Origin: Cellulomonas aerilata | Lineage (GTDB): Bacteria; Actinomycetota; Actinomycetes; Actinomycetales; Cellulomonadaceae | Assembly: GCF_007991755.1 (NCBI RefSeq) | Contig: NZ_BJYY01000002.1 | Span: 186,001 to 250,000 of the forward strand | Length of the DNA: 64,000 nucleotides | Reading direction: 5' to 3' | In this document: piece after piece, positions 1-8,211 of the stretch | Position numbering within the stretch: position 1 is the stretch's first letter | How the letters are laid out: each line of letters opens with the position of its first letter | Notes under the pieces: generated by a model | What the model was told of the DNA's origin: nothing | The model's database searches: none | The model's input: only the letters and a program-made list of their open reading frames with translations | Translations under genes and position numbers: made by a program

Positions 1-388
1 CCTACTGGGGCCGAAGTGTCAGACGGTACCGAGACTTGACAACGGTGCCAGTAGGTGAAATCGGCCGCGACTGGATGCGCGTGACTGCGTGTCCCCGGGG
101 CGCCGAAAGCTCCGGATGGACGGACCCAGCGCGCAGGTAGCTCCCTGTCCGCTGCCGCTTGGCCAACTGCGGTCGCCAGCCGGCCCCTTCTTCACACGAC
201 GCATCGAAGACAACACGGCCCCCAAGATCCAGGACGTGTTGCGACGTCCACTGGAAGCTGCCCCGTCGCCGACAGCGTCAGGCGGAGATCCAGCGTGGAG
301 GAAACCCTTACGCCGCTCCGCGTCCCAGGCGATCATGCTGCTTCGTGCTCCACCAACCGCGATGCTCCACCAACTGCGAGGAGGGGTT
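1..388. other. Leader region before first coupling ATPase
   Basis: No convincing gene is seen here. An 8-bp inverted repeat (CCTACTGG at 1-8, CCAGTAGG at 48-55) can form a long-loop hairpin. The frame of the downstream gene stays open back to 89, but that stretch lacks any recognisable family signature, and a strong GAGGAGG at 379-385 sits just ahead of the ATG at 389. The region is therefore treated as leader. Confidence 0.4.
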
Positions 389-2173
389 ATGACAGAGCCA
401 TGGGGCCAGCGGCCGGGCGGGCCTCAGGTGCCGATGCCGCAGCAGGTGCCAGGCCGTGAGCCCGGGTGCCTCATCGTCTGTGTCGCCTTCGTAGGCTTGC
501 TCGGGACTCTTGCACTAGCCTCTGGCTTCGGCCAAGTAGACATCGGACTAGTTATTTTCGGTCTACTCCTGCTCGCTGGACCGGTTTGGTACTTCTGGTT
601 CGTGGTCGGGCGCCCGGGCCGCGAGCGCCGGGCCGCGGAGGTCCGCCGTGCCGAGCAGCAGCGTCGATTGGCAGAATGGCGTGCGACCCGGCCGGCCGAG
701 CAGGTTAACCGACACGCCGACCCCCTCGGTGCAGCGCGCTGGCTGACCCGCGAGTCAGCTGGCTGTGCGTTCTTGGGGCTTGATGCAAACGATAAGAATT
801 GGGTTGTTGCTCACCGCCAGCAGGCTGTGCTCGTGCTCGGGCCACCGCGTTCCGGAAAGACGAGTAGTTTGATCATCCCGTCTGTTCTTACCGCATCGGG
901 ACCAGTTGTATCGACATCAACAAAAGCCGAAATAATGCGAGCGACGGCGCGCGCGCGAGCAAAAGTGGGGCGCATCTGGCTGTATGACCCATCGGGAACC
1001 GAGGAGGTGCCAGCCGGGGTGCTCGAACTGAATTGGTCGCCGATCTGGAGCGCGAGGACCTGGGATGGGGCCCGCGCAATGGCCGACGCCATGGTGGGTG
1101 CTTCGTCGGCGGGCGAGGGCGTGGAAAACGGAACATATTGGTCCGAGTCCTCAAAAACGCTGCTGGCGCCTCTTCTTCATGCGGCCGCTCTCAGTGGAAA
1201 AACGATATCGGATGTTCGGCGCTGGGTGTCGCGCGCAGATGTGGTCGAAGCGGGGCGCACGTTGGAGGCGGCGGGTGCTGAACTCGCCGCTGACGATCTT
1301 GATGCTGTCGCGGCTCAGACGGAAGAGCGGGAGAGGTCGAGCATCTTCGCTTCGACCCGAATCGTCCTAACGGCGTACGGCTCTGAACAAGCAGCTAAAC
1401 GTAGTATGAGACAGAATTTCGACGCCGACAAATTCGTCCGTTCGGCCGATACGGTGTACATCACCGCCCCCTCGCACCTGCAGAACAATCTCGCACCGCT
1501 TGTCGCCGGGCTGCTCGAGGAAATCCGTGATGCTACGTACCGCTATGCCCGTAGCCCGCAATATTCCGACCGGGATAGTAACCCAGTGCTCTGGGCGCTC
1601 GACGAGGTCGCGAATATAGCGCCCTTGAAGAAGTTGCCGGGAATAGTCTCTGAGGCGGGAGGCCAGGGACTGCAAGTGATGGCCTGCCTCCAAGACCTTT
1701 CGCAGGCGCGAACACGGTGGGGCACCGCAGCGGAGGGATTCCTCAGTCTATTCGGCACCAAGGTAGTGTTTCCAGGCATCGGCGACCGCGCAACGCTCGA
1801 GGCGCTTTCTATGATGGTTGGTGATTGGGATCGTCCATACCTTGTGTTCAACACCGGCACGGGCACCACTACCACGTACGGGATTCCAACTGGAAGGACT
1901 CAGGCTCAGAGCAACAACGACAGTTGGACACACTCGACACAACGCGAGGCGCGCGTGTCGGCGGCGGAAATCTCCAACATTCCGCCCGGGCACGCCCTTC
2001 TCGTTCGCTCGGGCCACTGGAGCCTCGTGGAGACTACGCCGTATTACAGCGCCGCACCATGGCGCGCCGCGTTGGAACGTGCCCCCCGCCATATCGAGCC
2101 TCATGGCGGACCGGACCATTTGCCCTACTTCGGCCCGGGTTCTCAAGCCTTCGCGGATCGGCCGACGGAGTAA
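389..2173 (+). CDS. VirD4/TraG-like type IV coupling ATPase, copy 1
   Basis: The product is a 594-residue membrane-anchored P-loop ATPase of the VirD4/TraG/TraD family, which normally docks DNA-protein or effector substrates to a type IV secretion channel. Two hydrophobic segments lie at about residues 27-46 and 52-73, followed by a charged helix. Walker A (GPPRSGKTS) is at 151-159 and Walker B (WALDE) ends at D405-E406. The ATG at 389 is chosen because GAGGAGG precedes it and the paralogue at 5913-7694 starts with the same MTE-WG-RPGGPQ pattern. No relaxase, VirB4 or channel gene is nearby. Codons are clearly more A/T-rich than in the genes beyond 8 kb, which suggests acquisition. The ATPase family call is firm; conjugation versus protein delivery is not decided by the sequence. 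Confidence 0.88.
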   Translation: MTEPWGQRPGGPQVPMPQQVPGREPGCLIVCVAFVGLLGTLALASGFGQVDIGLVIFGLLLLAGPVWYFWFVVGRPGRERRAAEVRRAEQQRRLAEWRATRPAEQVNRHADPLGAARWLTRESAGCAFLGLDANDKNWVVAHRQQAVLVLGPPRSGKTSSLIIPSVLTASGPVVSTSTKAEIMRATARARAKVGRIWLYDPSGTEEVPAGVLELNWSPIWSARTWDGARAMADAMVGASSAGEGVENGTYWSESSKTLLAPLLHAAALSGKTISDVRRWVSRADVVEAGRTLEAAGAELAADDLDAVAAQTEERERSSIFASTRIVLTAYGSEQAAKRSMRQNFDADKFVRSADTVYITAPSHLQNNLAPLVAGLLEEIRDATYRYARSPQYSDRDSNPVLWALDEVANIAPLKKLPGIVSEAGGQGLQVMACLQDLSQARTRWGTAAEGFLSLFGTKVVFPGIGDRATLEALSMMVGDWDRPYLVFNTGTGTTTTYGIPTGRTQAQSNNDSWTHSTQREARVSAAEISNIPPGHALLVRSGHWSLVETTPYYSAAPWRAALERAPRHIEPHGGPDHLPYFGPGSQAFADRPTE

Positions 2174-2431
2174 CAAGCCCGCTAGCGCTATGCAGTCTGA
2201 CGTTTCGATGGCCTCGCCAGCACACCTTGGAAGGGTCCGGTGGCTGGGACTATGCTCACCGTCTGAAACGGTCTCGGGTGCCGAGATGTTGTGGTTCATG
2301 AGGTTGGTGACGCCGGCGGTGTGAGGGAGAGGTAGCCCGTGGGGGCAGGATTGAAGTGCGACCAACAGTACTGACCGAGAGAGACCTACGCCTCGATGAC
2401 CAATCGCTAGTGCCCCGTTTGTGCTGCCGGC

Positions 2432-2730
2432 AGGCTGCGCCTGGTCGAGCGGTGCAAGCGCCGCCCGACTACCCCCGGCGCCGCCGAGGCCGGTGTGTCG
2501 CGCCAGTGCCTGACGAAGTGGAAGTCGCGGTACGACGAGTTGGGCGAGGCACGGTGGAGGGGTACAACCGGGTCTTGGCCGAGGAGCTTCTTTACGACCG
2601 CTTGTGGACGAGCGAGGACGAGCGGGCTGCCACGATCGAGAAGCAGTGCACGCGGCAGCGCTACGTCGGGCTCCAGCGGCTACAGCAGCGGCACAGTGTG
2701 TCGCACGGTCATAAGGTTGAACATGGTTAC
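2432..2730 (+). pseudogene. IS481-family transposase remnant
   Basis: Two pieces of an IS481-type DDE transposase are fused with a large internal loss. From 2432 one frame reads RLRLVERCKRRP and then AEAGVSRQCLTKWKSRYDEL, the N-terminal helix-turn-helix of this family. At about 2550 the match moves to another frame reading YNRVLAEELLY and RLWTSEDERAA, which belongs near the C-terminal end of the catalytic domain. The DDE core between them is missing, so the gene is dead. It lies between the coupling ATPase and the immunity-like gene and marks past insertion or rearrangement. Confidence 0.75.
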
Positions 2731-2816
2731 GATCGGCTCAACAGACAGGCCTAGTCGAGTTGTGCCCCGGAAGAGTCAGGGTGCATTATTGATGCGGCGA
2801 ATCCCAGTCTGGGCCC

Positions 2817-3299
2817 GTGCTGATGGGCGACTCTGGAAGGGTGGTGGCCGAGGTGCTGCTCCGCGAAGGAACGTGGTTTTGGGTGCCCCTACCCGGCGGC
2901 AAAGAGGCCATGGGACTGATCAGCCGCGTATCAACCGACGGCTTGGTTGCGATGGGTTTCTTTTTCGGTCCTTTCGATCAACGTGGGCGCGTCGACCAAA
3001 GGCCCTCTGCAGAGGCAGCCAGCCTCCGGGCGCGTTTTGCAACAACCAAGGTCCGAGCGGGCGACTGGGAGCTTTTTGAAGTTGAGCAGGACTGGCACCG
3101 TGATGAGTGGCCAGTGCCTTCCTTCTGCAGCCGCGAAGCAACGGGCACGTATATCGTGCGCTACGACGATGACGACTTAGTGACTCGCACGCAGGCGGAA
3201 GTGGTCGATGATGGCTGCGGCGATGTTCCAACCGACGGGCTGTTAGGTCCAGTCGCCGTGGAACGCGTTCTCGCGAGCTATCCCACTGGTAAGCGGTAA
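2817..3299 (+). CDS. Imm26/HocA-family immunity-like protein
   Basis: This 160-residue protein without signal peptide fits the Imm26 (immunity 26/HocA) family. An N-terminal W-VPLP-GG strand is followed by MGFFFGPF, a DW...W-RDEWPVPSF core, an RYDDDD motif and a TDGLLGP...ERVL ending. Family members are found as immunity proteins in polymorphic toxin loci, a known association and not shown here. The GTG at 2817 and ATG at 2823 are both possible starts. The stop is 8 bp before the GIY-YIG gene, so the two are probably co-transcribed. Immunity genes usually follow the toxin; here the order is reversed. Codon use resembles the adjacent lower-GC genes. Confidence 0.72.
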   Translation: MLMGDSGRVVAEVLLREGTWFWVPLPGGKEAMGLISRVSTDGLVAMGFFFGPFDQRGRVDQRPSAEAASLRARFATTKVRAGDWELFEVEQDWHRDEWPVPSFCSREATGTYIVRYDDDDLVTRTQAEVVDDGCGDVPTDGLLGPVAVERVLASYPTGKR

Positions 3300-3307
3300 G
3301 GAGCCCC

Positions 3308-4444
3308 GTGGCTCGACAGGCGAATAGTGGCGTCGACGTCGGGGGGATCTATGTGCTCCGCGACGCAATTACGCACGAAGTTCGGTATGTCGGCCGTACG
3401 GAGGACTTCGCCCAGCGGGCGAAGCAGCATGCTGCGCGGGCTAAAACCGATGAAGCATTTGCTGACTTAGTATTTACTCCTTTGCACGGGACCGACGATC
3501 TTAACTTGCAGCGCGGGCTCGAGCAACACTACTTGGAGGCTTTTAGGGCACAGCATGCCGATCTGCTTAATAGGAACGAAGCGACAGGCCGATCACATCG
3601 CGAACGCTACCTCCGGCTGAGTGAAGCATATGTAGGTAGAACCGGGCCTGCGCAGTTTGTCGTGGATGGACATGGGCCTGACGGCCGCGAGCAGTCGCCC
3701 GGCACCCGGACACAGGCGCCCAACAGTGCCCTTGAGTTCGGAGGCATATACGTGTTGAGGGACCCGGAAACTCACGCAGTTCGATATATCGGTAGGACGG
3801 AAGACTTCGGACGGCGAGCGCGGGAGCACGCGCTGGACGACCGCTTTCAAGGGCTAGTTTTCACGCCCTATCACGGCACGAACGACTTGAACGCGCAACG
3901 CGGTCTCGAGCAGTACTATTATGAACGGTTCAGTGCGGTGCAGGACGTCCGCCTGCTCAACGAATCCAAGCCGATCAATCCGTCACACCCGCTACGCGAT
4001 CGGTACCGTGAAGACGCGGCACCGCACGTAGAAGGACGGATCTGGAGCGACGGCACGCGTACGGTCGACGGCCATCAGATAACACTGGAATCTGACCAGG
4101 CAGAGGCCCTGCGGAACGGGGAGCCGACCGCCACCGGGCCGGAGACCGGCCAGCCCGGACGGACCTTCGTGGAGCCGACCGCGACCGGGCCGGAGACCGG
4201 CGAGCCCGGACGGACCTTCGGGGAGCCGACCGCGACCGGGCCGGAGACCGGCGAGCCCGGACGGACCTTCGGGGAGCCGACCGCGACCGGGCCGGAGACC
4301 GGCCAGCCTGGACGGACCTTCGGGGAGAAAAATCCGCCGAACGAAGCGCCCAACCGGTCTGGCCGCGACAACACGAGGTCTGACAGACGGCCGGAAACGC
4401 CTCCCCCTCCGCCGCCGACCCCACCGCGTCCACCAAGCAAATAG
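3308..4444 (+). CDS. Twin GIY-YIG nuclease-domain protein with repeat tail
   Basis: The 378-residue product starts at GTG. Two GIY-YIG domains stand in tandem. The first has GIY at 13-15, YVG at 27-29, R37, E72 in RGLEQ and N88 in LLN. The second has GIY at 146-148, YIG near 160, RGLEQ again, LLN and an INPSHP segment. The RGLEQ/LLN pattern resembles GIY-YIG toxin domains of Rhs and other polymorphic toxins, from general knowledge. After about residue 250 come four near-identical 17-residue repeats and a basic, proline-rich tail (PPPPPPTPPRPPSK). No signal peptide or membrane segment is seen. The Imm26-like gene lies 8 bp upstream. A secreted or injected nuclease with a C-terminal sorting region is inferred; an ordinary mobile-element nuclease is the alternative. 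Confidence 0.78.
   Translation: MARQANSGVDVGGIYVLRDAITHEVRYVGRTEDFAQRAKQHAARAKTDEAFADLVFTPLHGTDDLNLQRGLEQHYLEAFRAQHADLLNRNEATGRSHRERYLRLSEAYVGRTGPAQFVVDGHGPDGREQSPGTRTQAPNSALEFGGIYVLRDPETHAVRYIGRTEDFGRRAREHALDDRFQGLVFTPYHGTNDLNAQRGLEQYYYERFSAVQDVRLLNESKPINPSHPLRDRYREDAAPHVEGRIWSDGTRTVDGHQITLESDQAEALRNGEPTATGPETGQPGRTFVEPTATGPETGEPGRTFGEPTATGPETGEPGRTFGEPTATGPETGQPGRTFGEKNPPNEAPNRSGRDNTRSDRRPETPPPPPPTPPRPPSK
4118..4321 (+). repeat. Four 51-bp coding tandem repeats
   Basis: Four consecutive in-frame 51-bp units encode [G/V]EPTATGPETG[Q/E]PGRTF. The units differ at only a few bases, so the array is recent or kept homogeneous. It joins the nuclease domains of the host gene to the proline-rich tail and is expected to vary in copy number between strains. 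Confidence 0.95.
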
Positions 4445-4682
4445 TCGGCAGAATTGATCGTGCACGGGCGACGCGCTCGAAGCTGAGGGGCTGCCGAGCG
4501 GCCGGGACCCGTCACTGGTCTCTTCCGTGTCAGTGATCGGAAGTGGGTCCGTGCCTGCATGCCTGTGGTCGTTTGTGCAGTTCAGGCGCTGGCGTGGACG
4601 CGGGCGGTTACTGGCGAACGCGGCCGGACGGAGCCTGGTTGGCGTACGTAGTTGGCGTACGCCACAAGCAACCCGGTGCACC
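4445..4682. other. Non-coding stretch after nuclease gene
   Basis: No supported gene is present. TGGCGTAC at 4639-4646 and GTACGCCA at about 4656-4663 form an inverted repeat, and TGGCGTACG also recurs directly. The stretch joins the lower-GC nuclease gene to the degraded receptor fragment, so it may hold the edge of the inserted DNA. Confidence 0.35.
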
Positions 4683-4704
4683 AAAAATGTCTGGGAAACC
4701 AGAC
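4683..4704 (-). terminator. Intrinsic terminator, minus strand
   Basis: On the minus strand GTCTGG and CCAGAC form a perfect 6-bp stem with a TTTC loop, directly followed by ATTTTT. This is one of very few hairpins in the window with a real U-run. It lies downstream of the degraded HAMP-receptor fragment on the same strand and probably ended that transcript. Confidence 0.6.
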
Positions 4705-4794
4705 CCACGCCGCTAACGCAACTCGATCTGGCGTCGCTTCCCAGAGGGACCCACGTTCGCGTGTTCCCTCGCGGACCGGCGGGCGTGGGCATGC

Positions 4795-5090
4795 GTCGGC
4801 GGCGGTGACGGCGAGGTCGCCGCTGCCGAGCGCCTCGGCCGTCTCGTTTAGGTCCCCTAGCGGAACCGTCAGGCGCCGCAGGAGGGTCCGGGCCAGCAGT
4901 ACGGCGGCTCCGACGGCGGCCACACCGGCGGCTGCCATCAACGAACACGCCTGCGTGACACGACGGTGCACGGCTGCGCGGGGGTGGCCGCCAGGGCGTA
5001 GGCGATGGCCTCCTCTTGTCTCGGCCGCACGTGCTGCGGCGCCCGCCGTCTTGGGCCTGCGCGACCATGAGCTCGCCGCTGCCTGACTCG
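4795..5090 (-). pseudogene. Degraded HAMP-domain receptor fragment
   Basis: The minus strand encodes a hydrophobic helix (AAGVAAVGAAVLLART) followed by a HAMP-like sequence (RRLTVPLGDLNETAEAL then GSGDLAVTA). This is the membrane-to-cytoplasm junction of chemoreceptors and sensor kinases. The frame then breaks into unrelated residues. Upstream, a plausible periplasmic piece (EEAIAYALAATPAQP) lies in a different frame. No signalling or kinase domain follows. It is a truncated, frameshifted remnant with host-like high G+C. It may have been interrupted when the neighbouring low-GC genes entered. Confidence 0.6.
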
Positions 5091-5215
5091 GTCAGGTGAT
5101 CCACCCGGCGCGGGGGAGTGAACCTCGCGCCGGGTGGTCTGGTGCCCAGGCCCCGCCTGGTTACGGTTCCCATCGCCGTGGCCCTCCGGGGCCGCACCAC
5201 ACGACCGGAGACCTG

Positions 5216-5725
5216 ATGACCCGCACCACCCGCACCGCCCTCGCCGGCACCGCCGGTGTCCTCCTGGCCCTGCTGACCGCCTGCGGCGGGGCGGAGCCGA
5301 CCGCTGCCGAGGAGCCCGCCGCGGCCGCCGTCGCCGTGGAGGAGAAGGCCACCGAGAAGGAGCCCGAGCCCACCACCGAGCCGACCCCGGAGCCTGCCGA
5401 GACCGAGGGGCCGGACGCGCAGGCCGTCGCCGCCGAGCTGCCGACGCGCGCGACGATGACCGCCGAGCAGGGCATGGTCGCCGCCGGGGTGTTCCTCGAA
5501 GGCGTGGCCGAGATCCCGGTCCTGGCGTCGGTCGACCAGGACAGCCGGATCGCCGCCGGGTACGCCGCCTGCGACGCGATGGACACCGGCAAGGACATCA
5601 AGGGCTTGATGTACGACGTCATCCTCGAGGCGCCAACGGCCGGCGACCTGATGGACATCGCGTCCCTGGTAGGCATCGCGTCCGGGTCGCTGTGCCCCGA
5701 GCACGCGGGGTCCATGGGCTCCTGA
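5216..5725 (+). CDS. DUF732-like lipoprotein
   Basis: This 169-residue protein begins MTRTTRTALAG and has a lipobox LLTAC ending near residue 22, so it should be lipidated and exported. A Glu/Pro/Thr/Ala-rich linker (about 25-70) spans the wall region. The C-terminal half, with AGYAACDAM and a closing LCPEHA, resembles the DUF732 fold of two cysteines around small helices seen in actinobacterial secreted proteins. The function is unknown. The ATG at 5216 is chosen because the signal sequence starts there. Its high G+C matches the host and not the flanking coupling ATPases, so it may be an original chromosomal gene trapped between imported pieces. Confidence 0.75.
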   Translation: MTRTTRTALAGTAGVLLALLTACGGAEPTAAEEPAAAAVAVEEKATEKEPEPTTEPTPEPAETEGPDAQAVAAELPTRATMTAEQGMVAAGVFLEGVAEIPVLASVDQDSRIAAGYAACDAMDTGKDIKGLMYDVILEAPTAGDLMDIASLVGIASGSLCPEHAGSMGS

Positions 5726-5912
5726 CCCGCTCGACCCCATCGTGACGGTGGCTTTAGGGCGAGACGCTACGGTTCAGAGCCGGGCGAGTGAAGCCGCAGA
5801 CGAATTCTCATCTCCCGCCGACTCACCCTTACCCACCAAGAACTGCGTTGAATGACCATGAACAGAAGCGCAATCTCGCAAACCAACGGCGAAGGCCGCC
5901 AACGACTCGACT

Positions 5913-7694
5913 TCAACTTCGTGGACCTTCGCCCGGCGCACTCGCACGCACCTGCGGATCGGGGAGGACATCCGCGCCGCCATGGTCGACAACTCGGTCC
6001 GGCGCTTTCGCCAGGACGGAAGGCCAGGGGGAAGCGCTATAAAAAGGTGTAGTCCTTACGAGGCTATAGTGTCCGGATCTTACGACCAGCGCGTGATCCG
6101 AAGGAATGTTTGCTAGTTCGGCGGCGGAAATCTTTGCCTCCCTTTGCGTCGTGTGACTCCGAGCTTCGCCGGTAGTTCTCCCTTCGGACCTTCCCGTCGG
6201 ATAGCCATAAGTAGTAGTGGTGCCGGTATTCGCGCTATAGCCTAAATAGGGCCGGTCCCAGTCTCCGACCATGGTAGAGAGAGCCTCGAGTGTCGCTCGG
6301 TCACCGATGCCGGGAAACACGACCTTCGTACCGAAAAGACTTAGAAACCCCTCAGCGGCGGTTCCCCACCTTGTCCTGGCCTGCGAAAGGTCCTGAAGAC
6401 ATGCCATCACTTGTAATCCTTGTCCTCCGGCCTCGGAGACAATACCAGGCAATCTTTTCAACGGCGCAATGTTCGCGACCTCGTCGAGCGCCCAGAGGAC
6501 TGCGGGGCTATGCTGGGCCGCGTATTGCGAACTGCGTGCGAAGCGGTACGTCGCATCGCGGATCTCCTCGAGCAGTCCCGCTACGAGGGGAGCAAGAATG
6601 TTCTGCAGATGAGACGGTGCGGTGATGTACACCGTGTCAACTGACCTAACAAACTCGTCCGCATCGAAATTTTGCTTCTTGCTGCGCTTGGCGGCTTGAT
6701 CAGAGCCGTACGCATTCAGCACAATGCGACTCGACGCGAAGATGCTGGACCTTTCCCGCTCCTCCGTACGAGCCGCAATGGCATCGAGATCGTCGGCCGC
6801 CGCATCGGCACCTGCCGCCTCCAGAGCTCGTCCTGCCTCCACGACGTCTACACGCGCGACCCAGCGCCTAACATCCGAGATGGACTTGCCGCATAGGGCG
6901 GCAGCATGCAGAAGAGGAGCGAGCAGAGTTTTTGCAGACTCTGACCAATATGTGCCGTTCTCCACCCCCTCACCCGCCGACGAAGCACCCACCATCGCGT
7001 CAGCCATAGCTCTGGCTCCGTCCCAAGTCCGAGAGCTCCAGATTGGTGACCAATGGAGCTCGAGGACACCGTCAGGTACTTCCTCGGTACCTGACGGGTC
7101 GAACAGCCACACGCGTCCCATTCGCGAGCGAGCGTGCATAGTCGCCCGTAGAACCTCCGCTTTGGTGGACGTCGACACTACCGGACCGGACGCAGTCAGC
7201 ACCGATGGGACGATGAGGGCGCTCGTCTTACCAGATCGCGGTGGTCCTAGGACCAGTACAGCCTGTTGACGGTCTGCCACTATCCAGCACCCACTGGAGT
7301 CGATACCTAAGAAGGCGCACCCTCCGGCCTCTCGGGTGAGCCGTTGCGCAGTGCTTAGGGGATCATCGTGCTTCGCAACCTGCTCCGCAGGTGACGTCCG
7401 CCGCCAATTCGCGAGGCGACGCTCATTGCGAGCTAGTCGATTCTCTGTCGCGCGCCTCGACCGTTTCGCTGCTGTGAACCGCAACGCAAAATACGTCGCT
7501 GGGGCCGCGAGCACTATCAGCCCAAATATGGCAAGACTGATGCTTCGTTGCGATACCCCGTCCGAGAATAGAAGAAAGCCGGAAAAAACCAAGAAGGCCT
7601 GGCCCGCATAAAAAAAACAACCCAGGGGTTCTCTCTGCGCCTCCGGTCTCGAGGCTTGAGGTCCCCCCGGCCTTGGTCCCCACTGCTCCGTCAT
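5913..7694 (-). CDS. VirD4/TraG-like type IV coupling ATPase, copy 2
   Basis: The 593-residue paralogue of the ATPase at 389-2173 lies in opposite orientation. It shares the same layout: N-terminal MTEQWGPRPGG, two membrane segments before residue 75, Walker A GPPRSGKTS and Walker B WALDE. The stretch from Walker B through GDWDRPYL is almost identical in protein, while synonymous positions differ often (compare 1501-1560 with the complement near 6490-6560). That points to an old duplication or separate acquisition, not a recent copy. The most variable parts are the N-terminal linker and the C-terminal 50 residues, where substrate choice might differ. The start at 7694 matches the paralogue. 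Lower G+C than the core genome. Confidence 0.88.
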   Translation of the reverse strand: MTEQWGPRPGGPQASRPEAQREPLGCFFYAGQAFLVFSGFLLFSDGVSQRSISLAIFGLIVLAAPATYFALRFTAAKRSRRATENRLARNERRLANWRRTSPAEQVAKHDDPLSTAQRLTREAGGCAFLGIDSSGCWIVADRQQAVLVLGPPRSGKTSALIVPSVLTASGPVVSTSTKAEVLRATMHARSRMGRVWLFDPSGTEEVPDGVLELHWSPIWSSRTWDGARAMADAMVGASSAGEGVENGTYWSESAKTLLAPLLHAAALCGKSISDVRRWVARVDVVEAGRALEAAGADAAADDLDAIAARTEERERSSIFASSRIVLNAYGSDQAAKRSKKQNFDADEFVRSVDTVYITAPSHLQNILAPLVAGLLEEIRDATYRFARSSQYAAQHSPAVLWALDEVANIAPLKRLPGIVSEAGGQGLQVMACLQDLSQARTRWGTAAEGFLSLFGTKVVFPGIGDRATLEALSTMVGDWDRPYLGYSANTGTTTTYGYPTGRSEGRTTGEARSHTTQREAKISAAELANIPSDHALVVRSGHYSLVRTTPFYSASPWPSVLAKAPDRVVDHGGADVLPDPQVRASAPGEGPRS

Positions 7695-8211
7695 CAGGTC
7701 TCCCGTACTCGCACACAAGGCTTGAACGGTCATGATCGGGCACCACATCGCTCCCTGGGAAGACTCGGATGTCGATCGTTCTGGGTGCGGTTTGCACCAG
7801 ACCTGTACTTCGGCGCTACCGAGGAGAGCCGTTCCGCGTGACCGTCCTCGAGGACCCGGTGCGCAGCGTCGTCGATATCGCCCAATGATGGCCGGGCGCG
7901 ACGCATGGCGGACCATCCGCCCGACGTGCCACGGCGGACGGTGGTTGACCACAGCTCGGGCCCTCGTAGCGGTCGTCGCAGTGGCGCCGGCGGCGGCAGT
8001 GTCCACGTGTGATCTGAGCGTCTGGGTGGACATCGGTTGGGAAGCCAGACTTACATCTGCGTCTGCCCCACATCGCGGTCATCGGCATGACCGCGCGTCT
8101 GTCGTGAGCCTGTAGGCAGCGCGAACTGCTACCACTGGACGCCTTGCACGTGAACCCGGAGCGGTCGATGAGGATTCGACGGAGGTCCAGAGCGACTGGT
8201 GGAGGGTTGCC
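7695..8211. other. 517-bp gene-free stretch
   Basis: No open frame here has a recognisable family or good codon use on either strand. It should hold the promoter of the minus-strand coupling ATPase. A hairpin of CTGGGTGC with GCACCAG (7781-7800, one bulge) lies about 90 bp upstream of that gene. G+C rises towards 8 kb, so the island edge may lie within this stretch. Confidence 0.4.

Noticed and set aside
1-55. CCTACTGG/CCAGTAGG inverted repeat as an insertion-sequence end or terminator
   Set aside because: Only 8 bp of symmetry, a 39-base loop, no U-run, and no matching second end in the window.
4118-4321. CRISPR array
   Set aside because: The repeats are contiguous, without spacers, and are in frame with a coding sequence.
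3992-5740. A 582-codon open frame on the minus strand across the nuclease tail, HAMP remnant and lipoprotein
   Set aside because: It is antisense to well-supported genes and its translation is low-complexity Arg/Gly/Pro, as expected from frame shadows in GC-rich DNA.
7600-7625. A-run at about 7610 as a terminator
   Set aside because: It lies inside the coupling ATPase reading frame and encodes part of its membrane segment.
389-7694. Invertible segment between the two coupling ATPase genes
   Set aside because: The DNA of the two copies differs at many synonymous positions, so long identical stretches needed for frequent recombination are not evident; a whole-pair alignment would settle this.
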